A DNA stretch of 64,000 nucleotides from Patiria miniata (GCF_015706575.1 NW_024037050.1:3844001-3908000), one strand, 5' to 3'. Numbered from the stretch's first letter, positions 10,613-22,287 are shown. The notes: a model not told the origin generated them from the sequence alone. Numbers and translations are program-made.

Positions 10613-11752
10613 TCACTTTGAATGCAAGGAATCACACGTAGGCTTGCATTGATATTTTGCTAATGATTGCAACTCTCAAGACAGTATCAATATTAATTAA
10701 CAGTTTCAGTTTATTCAGCGGGAAAGTATTTACACTCCACTCAATCAAACGCCAATCTCAAGTCAGGGAATAGGCCTAAAGACCATCAGAGCACAACCTC
10801 ATTTGGTTTTTGTCTGGGTGTTTTTGAAGAGAAGAGTCATTTCATCACTTTGAAAATATTTCATTTTGCACTGAGACCAAGCATAGTTTGATGCATTGGC
10901 CTTCATGTGAATGTTGTTTTTCGTAAGCAAAGATGCAAGATGAAATGAATACACACGATGTTTGTGATCTTTCTAATCTTTACTACACGTATTACAGGTT
11001 GCTATCCAGGATATTAGGCCATTAAGTTACTCAACCAGTTGTTGTTTAGGAAATTTTTTGAAAGAAAATTTTATTAAAAAAGAGTTAGTTGAGCTAATAA
11101 TACTTTCAATTAAGACAAAGCCTGCCAAATATCCATCACTCTAACTCAAGGATTACACAAAACCTATGGCTTTATTACTGGCTTTGTCGTCTTCTCCAGC
11201 CAAAGATTTGTAAAGAATCCTGCTACATTCAAACCCAATGAAACTACACCAACCACTGGCCTTGTGTGTCAGAACGTAGCGTTTCTATAGAAGTGAATGG
11301 AGAGATATTGTACAGGACAAGAGCGACAAAAATCACGGAGCTGGACCTTTTTAATATAATGGGAACTGTTGTCAACTAAATGTCAGTGGGGACGGCCAGT
11401 AAATTTCCCAAATTGTCAGGTGTTGAAGATCAATTGTTCGTTTTACACCCCAAGGCGGTTAGTTTTACAGGCAAATGGTTAACGGCAGAATCACATTGTT
11501 TAGTTTTGAAAAGTCCCAAACAGACGGCCTCTGCTATGTGAAACCTAGGTTGTGATCATGTGATTTCCATGTGGGTCACCAATGTGGACCTCTGTAATTC
11601 ACATGTGCGCCATTTAATGTAGGCTGACATACTGTACGTGATATTACCGTATTTCCGCTGCTTTGCCATATTATTTGTCACGTTTTTCCACAACCACATC
11701 CGGTATTAGGTTAAAAGGTAAATTGCAGGGCTGCCCTCATAAGACTGTGAGA
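10613..11752. other. Intron D26-D27, unrecognised part
   Basis: No coding, tRNA-like or inverted-repeat structure was recognised. Confidence 0.35.
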
Positions 11753-11760
11753 GGGCACGG

Positions 11761-12275
11761 CAGTGTTGTAGTCGAGTCACCAACATCGAGTCCGAGTCCG
11801 AGTCCCAAGCCTCGAGTCCGAGTCTCGAGTCACAAGCCTCGAGTTACGAGTCACTTGTTCTTAGTTGTTCACCAAACTAATCAATTTTTTTTAAAATTAG
11901 TTTTCAATCCATTCTGTCTTTTAAGTTAATCCCAGTATATATAGTTTACTTTGTGTGTGTACATGTTGTTTAGACCCACAATGTGTTTTCCTTTTAATTC
12001 CCATCCCTAAAAAACCCTCCTCTATCTCTTTCCCTCCATGTTTTATCATCCAAACATTATTCCTCAATGATCCCTTCCCATCCCTATGTTACATTTTTTC
12101 TTTTGATGAAAATAAGTGACTCGAGTCACGAGTCACCAAGCTCGAGTCCGAGTCATCATGGTTGAGTCCGAGTCCGAGTCATTTTCCAATGTGACTCGAG
12201 TCGAGTCCGAGTCACGAAAAATGTGACTCGAGTGTGACTCGAGTCCGAGTCCTGGACTCGAGTCCTACAACACTG
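11761..12275. mobile_element. Non-autonomous hAT-like element, CAGTGTTGTAG ends
   Basis: The ends are CAGTGTTGTAGTCGAGT and its complement ACTCGAGTCCTACAACACTG. Exact 8-bp flanking duplications GGGCACGG lie at 11753-11760 and 12276-12283. The sub-terminal parts are clusters of CGAGTC/GAGTCC repeats (11767-11855 and 12117-12265), and the middle is AT-rich. An 8-bp duplication and CAG-start TIRs are hAT hallmarks. No transposase is encoded. Decayed relatives lie near 50588-50695, 51835-51925 and 54335-54745. Confidence 0.88.
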
Positions 12276-12478
12276 GGGCACGGTATGGTAAAATTTACAT
12301 AAAAATTACTTTCTGAGGGCCGAAATTAATCAAGTATGGACACATGGAAGAATTACCACAACTGAATGTTAACAATCGCTAGCAGTAACGTTTCACAAAA
12401 ATGACGGCAATGCGAGCCAAGAATTTGTAAACCATAAAACCCCAAAATAGTCTTTCAGTCTCATAAAGATAGGCTAAC

Positions 12479-12616
12479 CTTCGTTTGGCACACACACAAC
12501 TCCTGCATCTTCAGCATGTCCACAGTCATTGGTTTCCCATCCTGCATTGGGGCAATCTACAAGTCTGGTCTGCGCATCGGTGCACTGAACCTCATCCAGA
12601 AGTATGGGATCCTCGC
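12479..12616 (-). CDS. D26 exon B (alpha-type SRCR, C-terminal half)
   Basis: 138 nt, phase 1-1; acceptor TTTCACAG, donor GTTAGC. Encodes GEDPILLDEVQC, TRLVDCPNAGWETNDC and [14 protein letters not shown], giving the last four cysteines. It joins exon A at 14011-14208. It is too short for most ORF filters but matches the eight other B exons in length and frame. A TIR/tRNA-like element is inserted immediately upstream; its target duplication begins 9 bp from the exon. Confidence 0.9.
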
Positions 12617-12637
12617 CTGTGAAAGAACCATGTTATG

Positions 12638-12966
12638 CATAAGATGGAATTGTTTGCGTCGGGGTGATGTAAATCAAATTAGGTTTTGCCCTTCACTGAC
12701 GTATAAACACTGTATACTCGGTGTGTTACCTCCCCAGTGAAAGCTGGAAAAAAATGAATGAATAGTTATGTGGTACCCGGTGCTATGTACATCATATTCG
12801 AAACAGCCAACTGACCCCGTAAGCTCGGTGGTCGAGTGGTAAGACATCTGTACTAGAAAGCAGGAGGTCGTGGGTTCGACTCCCATCCCATTCCCCAATT
12901 TTCACTCGGGAGGTAACACACCGAGTATACAGTATTTATACGTCGGTGAAGGGCAAAAGCTCATTT
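12638..12966 (+). mobile_element. TIR element with tRNA-like unit, copy 2, with 13-bp flanking repeats
   Basis: Flanked by direct repeats GAACCATGTTATG at 12625-12637 and 12967-12979. Inverted ends (GCCCTTCACTGACGTATAAA near 12688 and its complement near 12935) surround a tRNA-like unit at about 12819-12887 with A box TGGTCGAGTGG (12829-12839) and B box GGTTCGACTCC (12873-12883). Long flanking duplications are typical of LINE-mobilised SINEs, whereas the inverted ends suggest a DNA transposon. The copy lies in the acceptor region of D26 exon B. Confidence 0.78.
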
Positions 12967-12979
12967 GAACCATGTTATG

Positions 12980-14010
12980 GTTAACAGCAACACAGTACAG
13001 GATGTATTTGCTTTTTGAGCATTTGGGGTTTTTTTTTAAGTAACAAAATTGCTCAAATCTTAAATGCAGTGTACAACACTTGCAAACATTAAATGAAACT
13101 ACCAAATTATTATGAAATACCTGTCACGACTTAAAGTAAATAACATAATCAAGCATCCTGTAAAATAATTATGCTATGTGTGCTGTAATTTTCAAGAAAA
13201 GTGGACTTTTGTATCATATTCAAACGATGGTTCAGCCAAATCATCATTTGAAAAAAGCGGCTTGTTTCAAATACTGGCCCACTTGACCGAATTTTAGTTA
13301 GTCCACATTTAGTTTGCAATCGGTAACATATCTGTGAACGAGTACAAGCCAGCCAGTCCGATACCTGACCCGACAATTCCATGACGGCTATAACTTGTTC
13401 CGTCTGAAGCGCAAGGTCTGGGAACCAGACTATGAGCACAACCTTTTTTTTTTCTTTTCCAGGCATCCATGAACACAAAATCTGAAATAAGTCGAACGAT
13501 ATTTGCTACAATTTATAAAATACTAACCCCCAAATCTGTCCATTTCTGAAAATTACAGTTTCAGTTTCAGCTCAGTGGAAACTTTACATTTTGAAGTAAA
13601 AAACAAACAGAGACAATTTCAGATCACAGAAACTACCCTTGCTGATTTGTGACTCATATTATCAAAACTGGAGTTCTTGGATTCAGGTACCGGGCTGCAG
13701 GGTACAGTCCTCTCCACCCTTGATGAAGCGTGTTTGCGGGGAGATCCATGCATGCGTGAAGATAAACTATTTCCAATATGATTAACCCTAACTCCCGAGC
13801 ATGATTTACTAGGAACCATACCCATCCTGGCAAATTCCAACACCATATGAACAACTGCACACACATATTTCTGACTTTGTTTCTGGAGGTGTGCCAATCC
13901 AATGTAAAAGACTGTCAGTTTAGGGGTACTGTACCCATCCTGACATATTCCAACAAAACATGCCATTGGGGTTTGATGGGTTGAGTTCTGTTAAGGGTTA
14001 AGTATATCAC
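12980..14010. other. Intron within D26, remainder
   Basis: A diffuse internal repeat occurs (ACCATACCCATCCTGGCA at 13815 and a similar GTACCCATCCTGACATA at 13931). Nothing else was recognised. Confidence 0.35.
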
Positions 14011-14208
14011 CTGGACCAAACTCAGCAAGATTTGACACTCGTACGGCTCCATTAGTAAAGCCTAGCTGTTTGCACACCACGTTGGCATCATCTACGTCCC
14101 AGCTGTCGTCACAGACTGTTCCCCAGACGCCATCATGGTTCACCTCCACACGACCCATATTGGGCTCCGGGCCAATCAGTCGAAGGTTACCTTCATCTGG
14201 ATGTACCA
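14011..14208 (-). CDS. D26 exon A (alpha-type SRCR, N-terminal half)
   Basis: 198 nt, phase 1-1; donor GTGATA, acceptor TTTTTTTAG. Encodes VVHPDEGNLRLIGPEPNMGR, then [11 protein letters not shown] and NLAEFGPG, holding the first two cysteines and the CDD pair. An in-frame second AG at the CATCCAG site (exon then starts at DEGNLRL) would shorten the linker by four codons. Pairs with exon B at 12479-12616. Confidence 0.88.
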
Positions 14209-15173
14209 CTAAAAAAAATAGAACACGGACAAGAAAATGTGGATTAGTCAATACATTGTTTTAAAGATTCAGCATCGTGTTTTTATGTAATTGGTTTAGA
14301 CATCTCATTTCTTCATTCTGATTGGGAGAGGTTACCACGAGGGCATGCATGTTTTAGGAACTTTAACCTCTATTCATAAATACCTAAGACAGTTTACCCA
14401 TTCCTATTGGTCGAGAGCCCATCACCTGGTCGGTCTTAAAAGGATGATAGAGACCGGCTGGCAGGTCTTAAACACTTTTCCAGTGTCACATGAATATGAA
14501 TCCTATCAAAATCCAGTGCCCTTTCACCGTTTTATTGATTGAACGTTCTCAATCCTCACGTATAACAGGCATGCCCAATACTACCAGTGAGTCAGTATTT
14601 CTGTAAATTTCTAAATTTACAACGCACCGCTACAGCTGCATTTTGCACGACATCACACAGTACCCGCTATGCGTGCGCCGATCTCCATCAAAGGACTTGT
14701 TTACGACTTACTCGTGAGCTTCACACTCCATTATATAGCTAGAGGGGTGTTTCCACAAACATGAAGTGACATTGTTGAACAAAATCGTTTGAAATTTTTA
14801 ATTTTTGACTTGTTTTGACTTTTGGACCTAAACATTTTGATTTTTGGAATGAAAAGGTATTGATGAATGGGAATAAATAATGTGCTAGGTCGGTATTAAA
14901 CACTATGTTTAAGACTGGTGGGTGTCTGGAATGCTGATAATTACCTGCAGCAGCATTTCAGACTCCAACCAGTATTAAACACACCTCCCAAGCACACATT
15001 TATTTTCAAATGTTTGAAGAAGTGCACTTTTCAATAAGATTAACCAAAAAGGGATGTCAAGTTGTTTTCATACATAAGAGGAGTAGAAAGTTGCACAAAA
15101 TATGTCCCTAATAATGTCCCTTTTAAGTACATATGTCTTCTCCGCACATTTTAATATTCTAAGTGATACATAC
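14209..15173. other. Intron D25-D26
   Basis: No recognised element. Two related stretches containing TTTAAGAC/GTCTTAAAC and TATTAAACAC occur, but no clean inverted ends were seen. Confidence 0.35.
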
Positions 15174-15524
15174 CACCATCACCACTACCAGCACCACTAC
15201 CAGCACCAGCACAAACCACGCCAGCGTCTTCAGCATGGCCACAATTTTCCACTCTCCATCCACGGCTCTGACAGTCTTCCAGCCTCAAATCATCTTCGGT
15301 ACAGGCCACGTCATCCAGCAGAATGGATCCCGTCCCTTCCCCGAACCCAGCTCCACTGATGGCCTCTACGGCTCTCTCAAACCCAAGCTGCTTACAGACG
15401 ACGTTGGCATCGGTATCATCCCATTCATCGTCACAGACGGTACCCCATTCACCTTGGTAGTAGACTTCCACGCGCCCTTCATTGTCATTCTCACCGCCAA
15501 CAAGTCGTAACGTCACATCAGGCT
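15174..15524 (-). CDS. D25, beta-type SRCR exon with GAGSGAGSG linker
   Basis: 351 nt, phase 1-1; donor GTATGTA. Starts [20 protein letters not shown], then [36 protein letters not shown] and HAEDAGVVC, followed by a 12-residue glycine/alanine/serine linker ([12 protein letters not shown]) that other beta exons lack. The coding sequence is about 96% identical to D6, 39 kb away, with only about a dozen differences in roughly 318 shared bases, while the introns are unrelated. Follows alpha domain D24. Confidence 0.93.
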
Positions 15525-15853
15525 CTAAGAATCAAAAATGCGAGTCACAGTTATGTGATTTCCAAGACTTTTAAGTCATGATAGTCTTCCATCGCATTCA
15601 CATTGACAGCAATCTCTTGAATTTAAGAGATTCAAGCAGAATCTGTGGGTGAGGAGTTATAAAACAAATAGTGCTGAATGCGTCTTAAGTTTGGTGAAAT
15701 CGATCCTAGGATGAGTCGCGAGTTAAGACGAGTTACCCTTCCTAAGATGCGTCTTAGCGTTTCATGAAATTGGCCCCAGGAAACACACCCCCTACACAGA
15801 TTTATCCACTGCTTTTCAGCAAGCTAGCATGCTGCTACGTTTTGCCACCCATA

Positions 15854-16697
15854 CAGTGGCGTAGCCACCGGGGGGGCATGGGGGGGCGACCGCCCCCCAT
15901 GAAACCTTGTCGCCCCCCCAGTCACCCCCCCACTGAGATTTTGAGTTTCTAAAAAAAATACCATTGATCTACATGATGCCATGGGCCCTATTATGTACTA
16001 CAATGTATCTTTTGCTTAGAAAATATTGGTTAAAGTGGTCAGAAATTGCCTCAGATAGCACCACAGAGCATTTAAAATCCAAAAATTTTCGGGGCCCATA
16101 AGCGGGCCCCGAACCCCACGCCTATAGCTCAGAATTCTGGTAGCCGATTCAATGACTCCAACCTCGAAAACAATGTTCACAAAATTTTCTTATACCTTTA
16201 GCTGAGAAAACCTCGAAAATTATGTTTAAATTATTATCTTTTGTGCTAAGATAATTATTGGTTAAAGTGGTAAGAAATTGCCTCAGATCACACCACAGAG
16301 CATCGAAAATCCAATTTTTTTCAGGGCCCTTAAGCGGGCCCCGAACCCCACACTAATAGCTCAGAATACCCATAGCTGATTCAATGTCTCCAATCTCGAA
16401 AACGATGTTCAAATAATTATCTTTTGCCAACAAAATATTAGTTAAAGCATGGAGGAAAGTCTTAAGAAATTGCTTCAAATCACACCAAAGAACATCTAGA
16501 ATCCAATTTTTTTCGGGGCCCTTAAGCGGGCCCCAAACCCCACGCCGTTAGGGCTTTGCGCTTGCATCAGCTATGATCAAGGTATGTCCCCCCCCCACAC
16601 TTTTGAGAAGCGATTGACGCCCCTGCTTGACGCCCCCCCATGAAATGTTCCAGCCCCCCCAGCGCCCCCCACTGAAAAAATCCTGGCTACACCACTG
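15854..16697. mobile_element. Non-autonomous hAT-like element, CAGTGGCGTAGCC ends
   Basis: Ends CAGTGGCGTAGCCACC and (complement) CAGTGGTGTAGCCAGG with exact 8-bp target duplications CACCCATA at 15846-15853 and 16698-16705. The interior has G/C-rich blocks near the ends and about three imperfect 220-bp internal repeats marked by GGGCCC...AAGCGGGCCCCGAACCCC (near 16090, 16330 and 16520). It shares that block with the larger element at 40438-42708. There is no open frame of note. Confidence 0.9.
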
Positions 16698-16882
16698 CAC
16701 CCATACATCATACCAGCCGAAAGAAAATTTTCAGATTGTTCTAATGGTGTAGTTTATTCATAGTATTTTTATTACATTAAGTTCAAAGAGTGATTCAGAA
16801 GTATCCACGCACAATTTTCTATGAATTCCTACGAATCTATAGGTTACTTGATTCTCAGAAATTGGCAAAAAGCTTTACCCAC

Positions 16883-17020
16883 CTTCATCAAGTATACAAA
16901 CAACGCCTGCGTCTTCCGAGTGGCCACAGTTTTCCACTCCCCAACCTGCGCTTGGACACTCTGTAATTGTGCTCTCAGAGCCTGTGCACTCAACATCATC
17001 CAGGAAGATTTCACCCACAC
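16883..17020 (-). CDS. D24 exon B (alpha-type SRCR, C-terminal half)
   Basis: 138 nt, phase 1-1; acceptor CTTTTTTTAAG, donor GTGGGT. Encodes [30 protein letters not shown] and [14 protein letters not shown]. Four cysteines. It is the most diverged B exon, with some beta-like words (GWGVENC). It pairs with exon A at 17776-17970. The tail of a reversed SINE sits about 16 bp upstream of the acceptor. Confidence 0.9.
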
Positions 17021-17036
17021 CTTAAAAAAAGATAGA

Positions 17037-17330
17037 TAATAATAATAATAATATTGGCTTCTTGTGTAGCGCTCATGTCCGTCACAAAGTGAATCTCCTG
17101 GCGCTCTATTATTACCTTGGCTTTAGCACGGCTGCCATTATGGCGCTCAAGCATTTGAAGGAATTTCTTCCTACCAGGTGCCCAGTTACTACACCTGGGT
17201 GGAGAGAGGCAATCGTAGTAAAGTGTCTTGCCCAAGCGCACAAGCACCATCTTCCCCGTCAGGATTCGAACCCATGTACCACGGCACACGAGTCGGACAC
17301 CGTAACCATTGGACCACAGCACCCCACAAA
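17037..17330 (-). mobile_element. tRNA-derived SINE
   Basis: On the minus strand the tRNA-like head has an A box (TGGTCCAATGG, 17306-17316) and a B box (GGTTCGAATCC, 17261-17271). A body with CTTGCCCAAGC-type sequence follows, then an (ATT)n tail at 17037-17053. The tail abuts the polypyrimidine tract of D24 exon B, so the SINE supplies part of that intron end. Confidence 0.78.
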
Positions 17331-17701
17331 TGACGTTGAGCAAATGTCTTCTGTCAGCCAATTGAAACTCATATGGTTGTTGTTGTTTTTTCAAGGAAAA
17401 TTGTTTCTGACATTTTAATTTCTTACTACCAAAAAACTTTTTCTCTACATAGAAAAAAAGATTGGATTTATGATTCATATGTAACTCCATTGATATATCT
17501 TTGAGAAAGACAGTACGCACTGCCTGGTAAATTTATTTTGAAGTTTACTGTTAAGAGTAAAACTAGCCAATACTCAGTTACAAATGACTTTAATTAAAGT
17601 TAACATGGCAAATACAAAAAAAGGGCAAATTTGAAACTGACGACATGTATAAAATGTGGTATGGGCCCTTGTCAATCAAATTATTTGGCCTCTTTCGATC
17701 A

Positions 17702-18103
<402 letters not shown>

Positions 18104-18224
18104 TCAAATTTAGTTTAAATTAAATGCACAGTTCAATGGAAAATGTTCTGGTTCTGAAACCATGGAAGAATAAATGAGAGAAAATGACAAGCATATGCTT
18201 GGTGCTCTAATACATGTAGTTCAA

Positions 18225-18296
18225 ATAACAAACAATATCTCAACAATAATAACAAACAATATCTCAAATAACAAACAATATCTCAACAATAACCGT
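18225..18296. repeat. Short tandem repeat
   Basis: The unit ATAACAAACAATATCTCAA is repeated about three times with small spacer differences. Confidence 0.7.
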
Positions 18297-18453
18297 TTGT
18301 CATCAACTCCCGTAGTATCGGCCGGATGATGAAAAGGGAAATACGCAGCGTGAGTGGCGTACATGTACACATGCACACATTGTTGTACTTTACATTACTC
18401 TCGAGGACAAGGCATCGTGTTTCCCTCTGTCCCTGTAATCATAATATAACCAT

Positions 18454-18948
18454 AGAGCTATATTAAATTACTAGAGCGCTAACTCGATGTACAAAGTAAT
18501 GCCTGATGGGCGCATCCATGTTTGTGCAAAAACCTATGAAAAACCCAAAATTTTGTACGGCATTTTGTACGGCTATTTGCATATCTGCGTTTGTATTCCA
18601 TACCGGTGCGTCATTGAAGCCGATACGCCCAAAACCGAAACGCACGATCAGCAAATGAGTGTTTCATTTTGCTCTACGCAAACAGTGCAACATGTGCGCG
18701 TCCCTCCGATGCGTGCACAGATGCTTTTCGCCGTGACGTTTTTTGAACCGTCATGACGCGCTTAAGTTGTTTGCGTATCTTCTACTTGCGCGTTGTATTT
18801 AGAGTACACTTTTAGAATTCAATCCATCTATTTTGACTGTGTTCTACAAACATGTACATCAATTCAAAATGTCTGCGCCCAGAGCGGCTTCAAAGCTTCT
18901 CCGTGCGCAAAAATGAGGAGTTAGCGCTCTTGTAATTTAATAGAGCTC
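18454..18948. mobile_element. MITE with about 31-bp TIRs
   Basis: The end GAGCTATATTAAATTACTAG plus AGCGCTAACTC at 18455-18485 is matched in inverted orientation by GAGTTAGCGCTCTTG plus TAATTTAATAGAGCTC at 18918-18948. The interior is rich in GCGCA/TGCGC words. No coding capacity. It lies just outside the left boundary of the 7.3 kb duplication. Confidence 0.75.
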
Positions 18949-19119
18949 AATGAATATAACACACTCCCATAGACTAAGCAAAGAAACGCACGATCGAGGA
19001 CCATTTTTAAGAAAAGACGAACGGTCGAGGACAGCAAAGAATCTGTTGTTCTCCCTCTGTCTGTCTGTCTGTCCTTAGGGTGTATGTAAAGTAAGCGCAC
19101 AAATGCATGTATTGTGCAA

Positions 19120-19390
19120 AACATTGAGAGGTTGTGAGTTCAAGCCCCATCATGGCCATGCCTGTTGTACCCTTGAGTAAGGTGCTTTACCTCAATTACT
19201 CCTCTCAACCCAGGTGTTAAATGGGTACCGGCATTAGCCAATGCTGGGAAGGTAACAGACTCGCTGTGGAGGAGGTGTGGCGATCCCCCCACAGCAGTGT
19301 TTCATGCATGGACTCAAGTCTGGCCCAATCGCTAAACGAAAGAGAGATGGGCACTCCATTCCTGTGAACACAGGTTCGTCCCTTTTTTTT
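19120..19390 (+). mobile_element. U1-specific tRNA-derived SINE, 5' truncated
   Basis: Flanked by 9-bp duplications ATTGTGCAA at 19111-19119 and 19391-19399. Starts near a B-box-like GAGTTCAAGCCCC, contains GGTACCGGCATTAGCC also seen (inverted) near 57400, and ends in T8. U2 and U3 have the empty site at the same place, so insertion followed the duplication. Confidence 0.82.
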
Positions 19391-20459
19391 ATTGTGCAAT
19401 AAGCATTTTCACGTGTGCATTTACTGATAACCTACATACAATTTGAAATCCAATGCTTTGATTTATTTGAGCTTAAAAGGCTAGCTCATCATTATTATTA
19501 ATGACATAGCCCTTCCCCATAAAAGACAGAACCCAATGGGTCACAATAGCAAGAGTTGTATGAAGTCACGCATCAATATGTAAAGTGCATTGCATCATTT
19601 CAAAAGCTTTAATTGTGATTGGCCAGTTGAAAAATGACTCATTTATTTCTGGAAACCTACTGCTCTGTGATTGGTCCATTTCAAGCGTGACTGTGTTTCT
19701 GTACTTTTTTTTCATCCAAATGGAGATGAAAGATAAAAGAGACTCATTAAATTAAGAAGTTACACAAGCTACATGACGGTTTTTCAGCCTTTCACTTAGA
19801 TGGAAGTACCGACAGCAATGCTGGTGTCTGTGTTGCATTATCCGGTTCGTTAGTGTGACGTCAGTTCAGTCTAAACCATGCCCACTGGCCATTAAGTAGC
19901 ATTGGAACCTTTGGAACCTTAAGCTAACGCAACTTGGGTGTTTATCCCATGGGCGCTTGTAATCAGTGGTGAGCGCGTGTGTATGACGTTTTTACTAACG
20001 AACCGGATGCCAGACATGGGCACATACACGAACTGTTTGATTTGTGCACTCCCACAGATAGAACCCCAGACCACTTGGACAAGGCTACGGTAACACAGAA
20101 ATTCTCTAAAACTTTGTACTTCCAACTAAAAAAAAAGCTGAAGGAAAATCATCCCTGTAACCGAACCCATTAGTGCAAGGAAAGGAAACTTAAAAAGCAT
20201 CAAAATAATAAGTACCTACAAAAATTTCAATTCCAGTCAGACTCTGTAAACTAGGTTCACTAAATAATGGGAAACAAGTGGCGTAATTGGCCTAATTGAC
20301 ATTGTATTATTAAGCCATTTTAACAAATTTCAATTTTCAGTTTTTGAACCTACTGATGAAGTGATTTCAGGCTATCCATTACCATAGCTTGTTTTGCATA
20401 GGGAGAAATGTTATTTTTAACTGAACTGTTCAAATCAACTGTTAACACATATGGCATAC

Positions 20460-20801
20460 CTGTTTCTGCTTCACAAGTAACCCCAACATCTTCTGTATGA
20501 TCACAGACTGTTGTGCCCCAAGTCCCCCAAGTGCAGTCATCCAAGTTGGCCTCTGTCCCCTCACACGATATCACAGACAGGATGGGACCTTCCCCTTGCC
20601 CAAACTCCGAGACGCCTTCCAGACTGTTCGTGACACCGCCGAAGCCCAACTGTCGGCAGACTACTTCGGCTGAGGTGGAAGACCAGTTATCGTCGCAGAT
20701 TGTCCCCCATTCGCCCTCTCGGTAAACCTCAACGCGGCCACTGTTGGGTGTTGATCCCCCAGCCAGACGTAAGGTCTCAAAAACTTCACCACTGCCAGCA
20801 T
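20460..20801 (-). CDS. D23, gamma-type SRCR exon (U1)
   Basis: 342 nt, phase 1-1; acceptor before DAGSGEVFETLRLAGG, donor GTATGCC. Core [47 protein letters not shown] and HTEDVGVTC; six cysteines and acidic site intact. Linker GSG is shorter by three glycines than in D17 and D20. It is the intact counterpart of frameshifted D20. Confidence 0.93.
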
Positions 20802-21360
20802 CTGACAAAAAATTTAGAGCACAGCTTGCAAATATCTTCCCCAAGCATCGTGCATTCTAGTTCTATTTAATGGTTTAGTTTATGTCAACTGTATTACATT
20901 GTGTTATGTTGTTTTCATTCACTGTAATGAATCCATTAACTTATTGAGTGATCTGGCGGTTTCAGGCACTACTAAGAGTAATATTCAGGGTAGTTTGGAG
21001 TGTTAGAACGACAACTGGATTAATATCTATGAAAGTCTGAAAGATCAGCAGTTCAGTATGTGAGTATGGCAAGCAACTGTCTTCTGTTTAAGGGAACATG
21101 ACATAAATTTTACATCAAAACAAACTTTGCGCATATATCCATTCCCTCGAACAGTATAAAATCTCCTCTTTGGTTTCATCAGCGTAAAAATCAAAAAGGC
21201 CCCAAACTCTTGAAAATGGCAATATGAACACTGAAAACAATTTAGGATAGGACACACAAACATATTTTAGGAATGGCATTAAAACAATTCTATTACAAGA
21301 GATTTTTAAATGAGTATTTGCAATGTCTTCAACTAATTTATTATTATCAGTGATACATAC

Positions 21361-21684
21361 CAGTATCAGCACAAACCACTCCAGCGTCCTCACTGTGCCC
21401 ACAATTTTGCACTCCCCAACCTCTGTTTCCACAGTCTTCCAGTCTGGTGTCCTCTTCTGTGCAGGACACATCATCCAGAAGGATTCGTCCTGTACCTTCT
21501 CCAAACCGAGCTGCACTAGCAGCCTGTACAGCACGTGTAAACCCAAGCTGCTTACAGACGACGTTGGCATCGGTATAATCCCAGTCATCGTCGCAGACGG
21601 TACCCCATTCACCTTGGTAGTAGACTTCCACGCGCCCTTCCTTTTCATTCTCACCGCCCATAAGTCGCACTGTCACATCAGGCT
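21361..21684 (-). CDS. D22, beta-type SRCR exon (U1)
   Basis: 324 nt, phase 1-1; acceptor TTTATAG, donor GTATGTATC. Starts [20 protein letters not shown], then [45 protein letters not shown] and [13 protein letters not shown]. Six cysteines, acidic site present. Nearly identical to D14, D16 and D19, and its intact frame shows what D19 has lost. Confidence 0.94.
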
Positions 21685-22149
21685 CTATAAAATGCAAACA
21701 GGCAAGTATTTTCTAAAATCATTCATCTATTTGATAACCATTTGTAATTCAACCAACAGTTTGGGTTTTGATAACTTTGTACTTGCGCTGTTGCAATAAG
21801 CACCGGTTTCCATCTACTGCCAGTTTCCATATCAAGTTCAAATTTAAAAATGTATAGTAGCTTTATGATAGAGGACAGATACACAACGGGAGAACAAAGA
21901 TACTTTCAGTCCTTGAGTATTGGGTCTTTTGTGGAAACCAGTCCTCGATCATACGGTTATGTGCTTAGTCTATGGGAGAGTATTCTATTAGAGGGACAAA
22001 GGGAAACATAAAGCATTGTCCTCAGGCATATGGAAATTGACAGCTGTGTGTGCGACACACTATGTGTCAAAACCTAAGCATAAAACACATCTCAACAAAC
22101 GTCTTTTTAAGTATATTGAAGATACTTCTGCATGTCTATAGATACTGAC

Positions 22150-22287
22150 CTACGTTGGGCAGACAAACAACCCCTGCATCCTCAGAGTGACCGCAGTCAG
22201 TAGTTCCCCATCCTGCATTAGGGCAATCTACAAGCCTGCTCTCCGTGTTGACACACTCGACTTCGTCCAAGAAGATTGGACCCTCAC
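22150..22287 (-). CDS. D21 exon B (alpha-type SRCR, U1)
   Basis: 138 nt, phase 1-1; acceptor TCAAAG, donor GTCAGT. Encodes GEGPIFLDEVECVNTESRLV, CPNAGWGTTDC and [14 protein letters not shown]. Pairs with exon A at 23406-23609 across an intron of 1118 bp that carries a hairpin and a MITE. Confidence 0.92.

Noticed and set aside
11767..12265. CGAGTC arrays as CRISPR or satellite
   Set aside because: The repeats are 6-bp units without spacers, in a eukaryotic genome, and lie within an element bounded by TIRs and an 8-bp duplication.
21115..21360. Reading past the D22 donor (and equivalents at D16 and D19)
   Set aside because: The extension is in a different frame or follows a strong GTATGTATC donor; it is intron shared by the duplicates.
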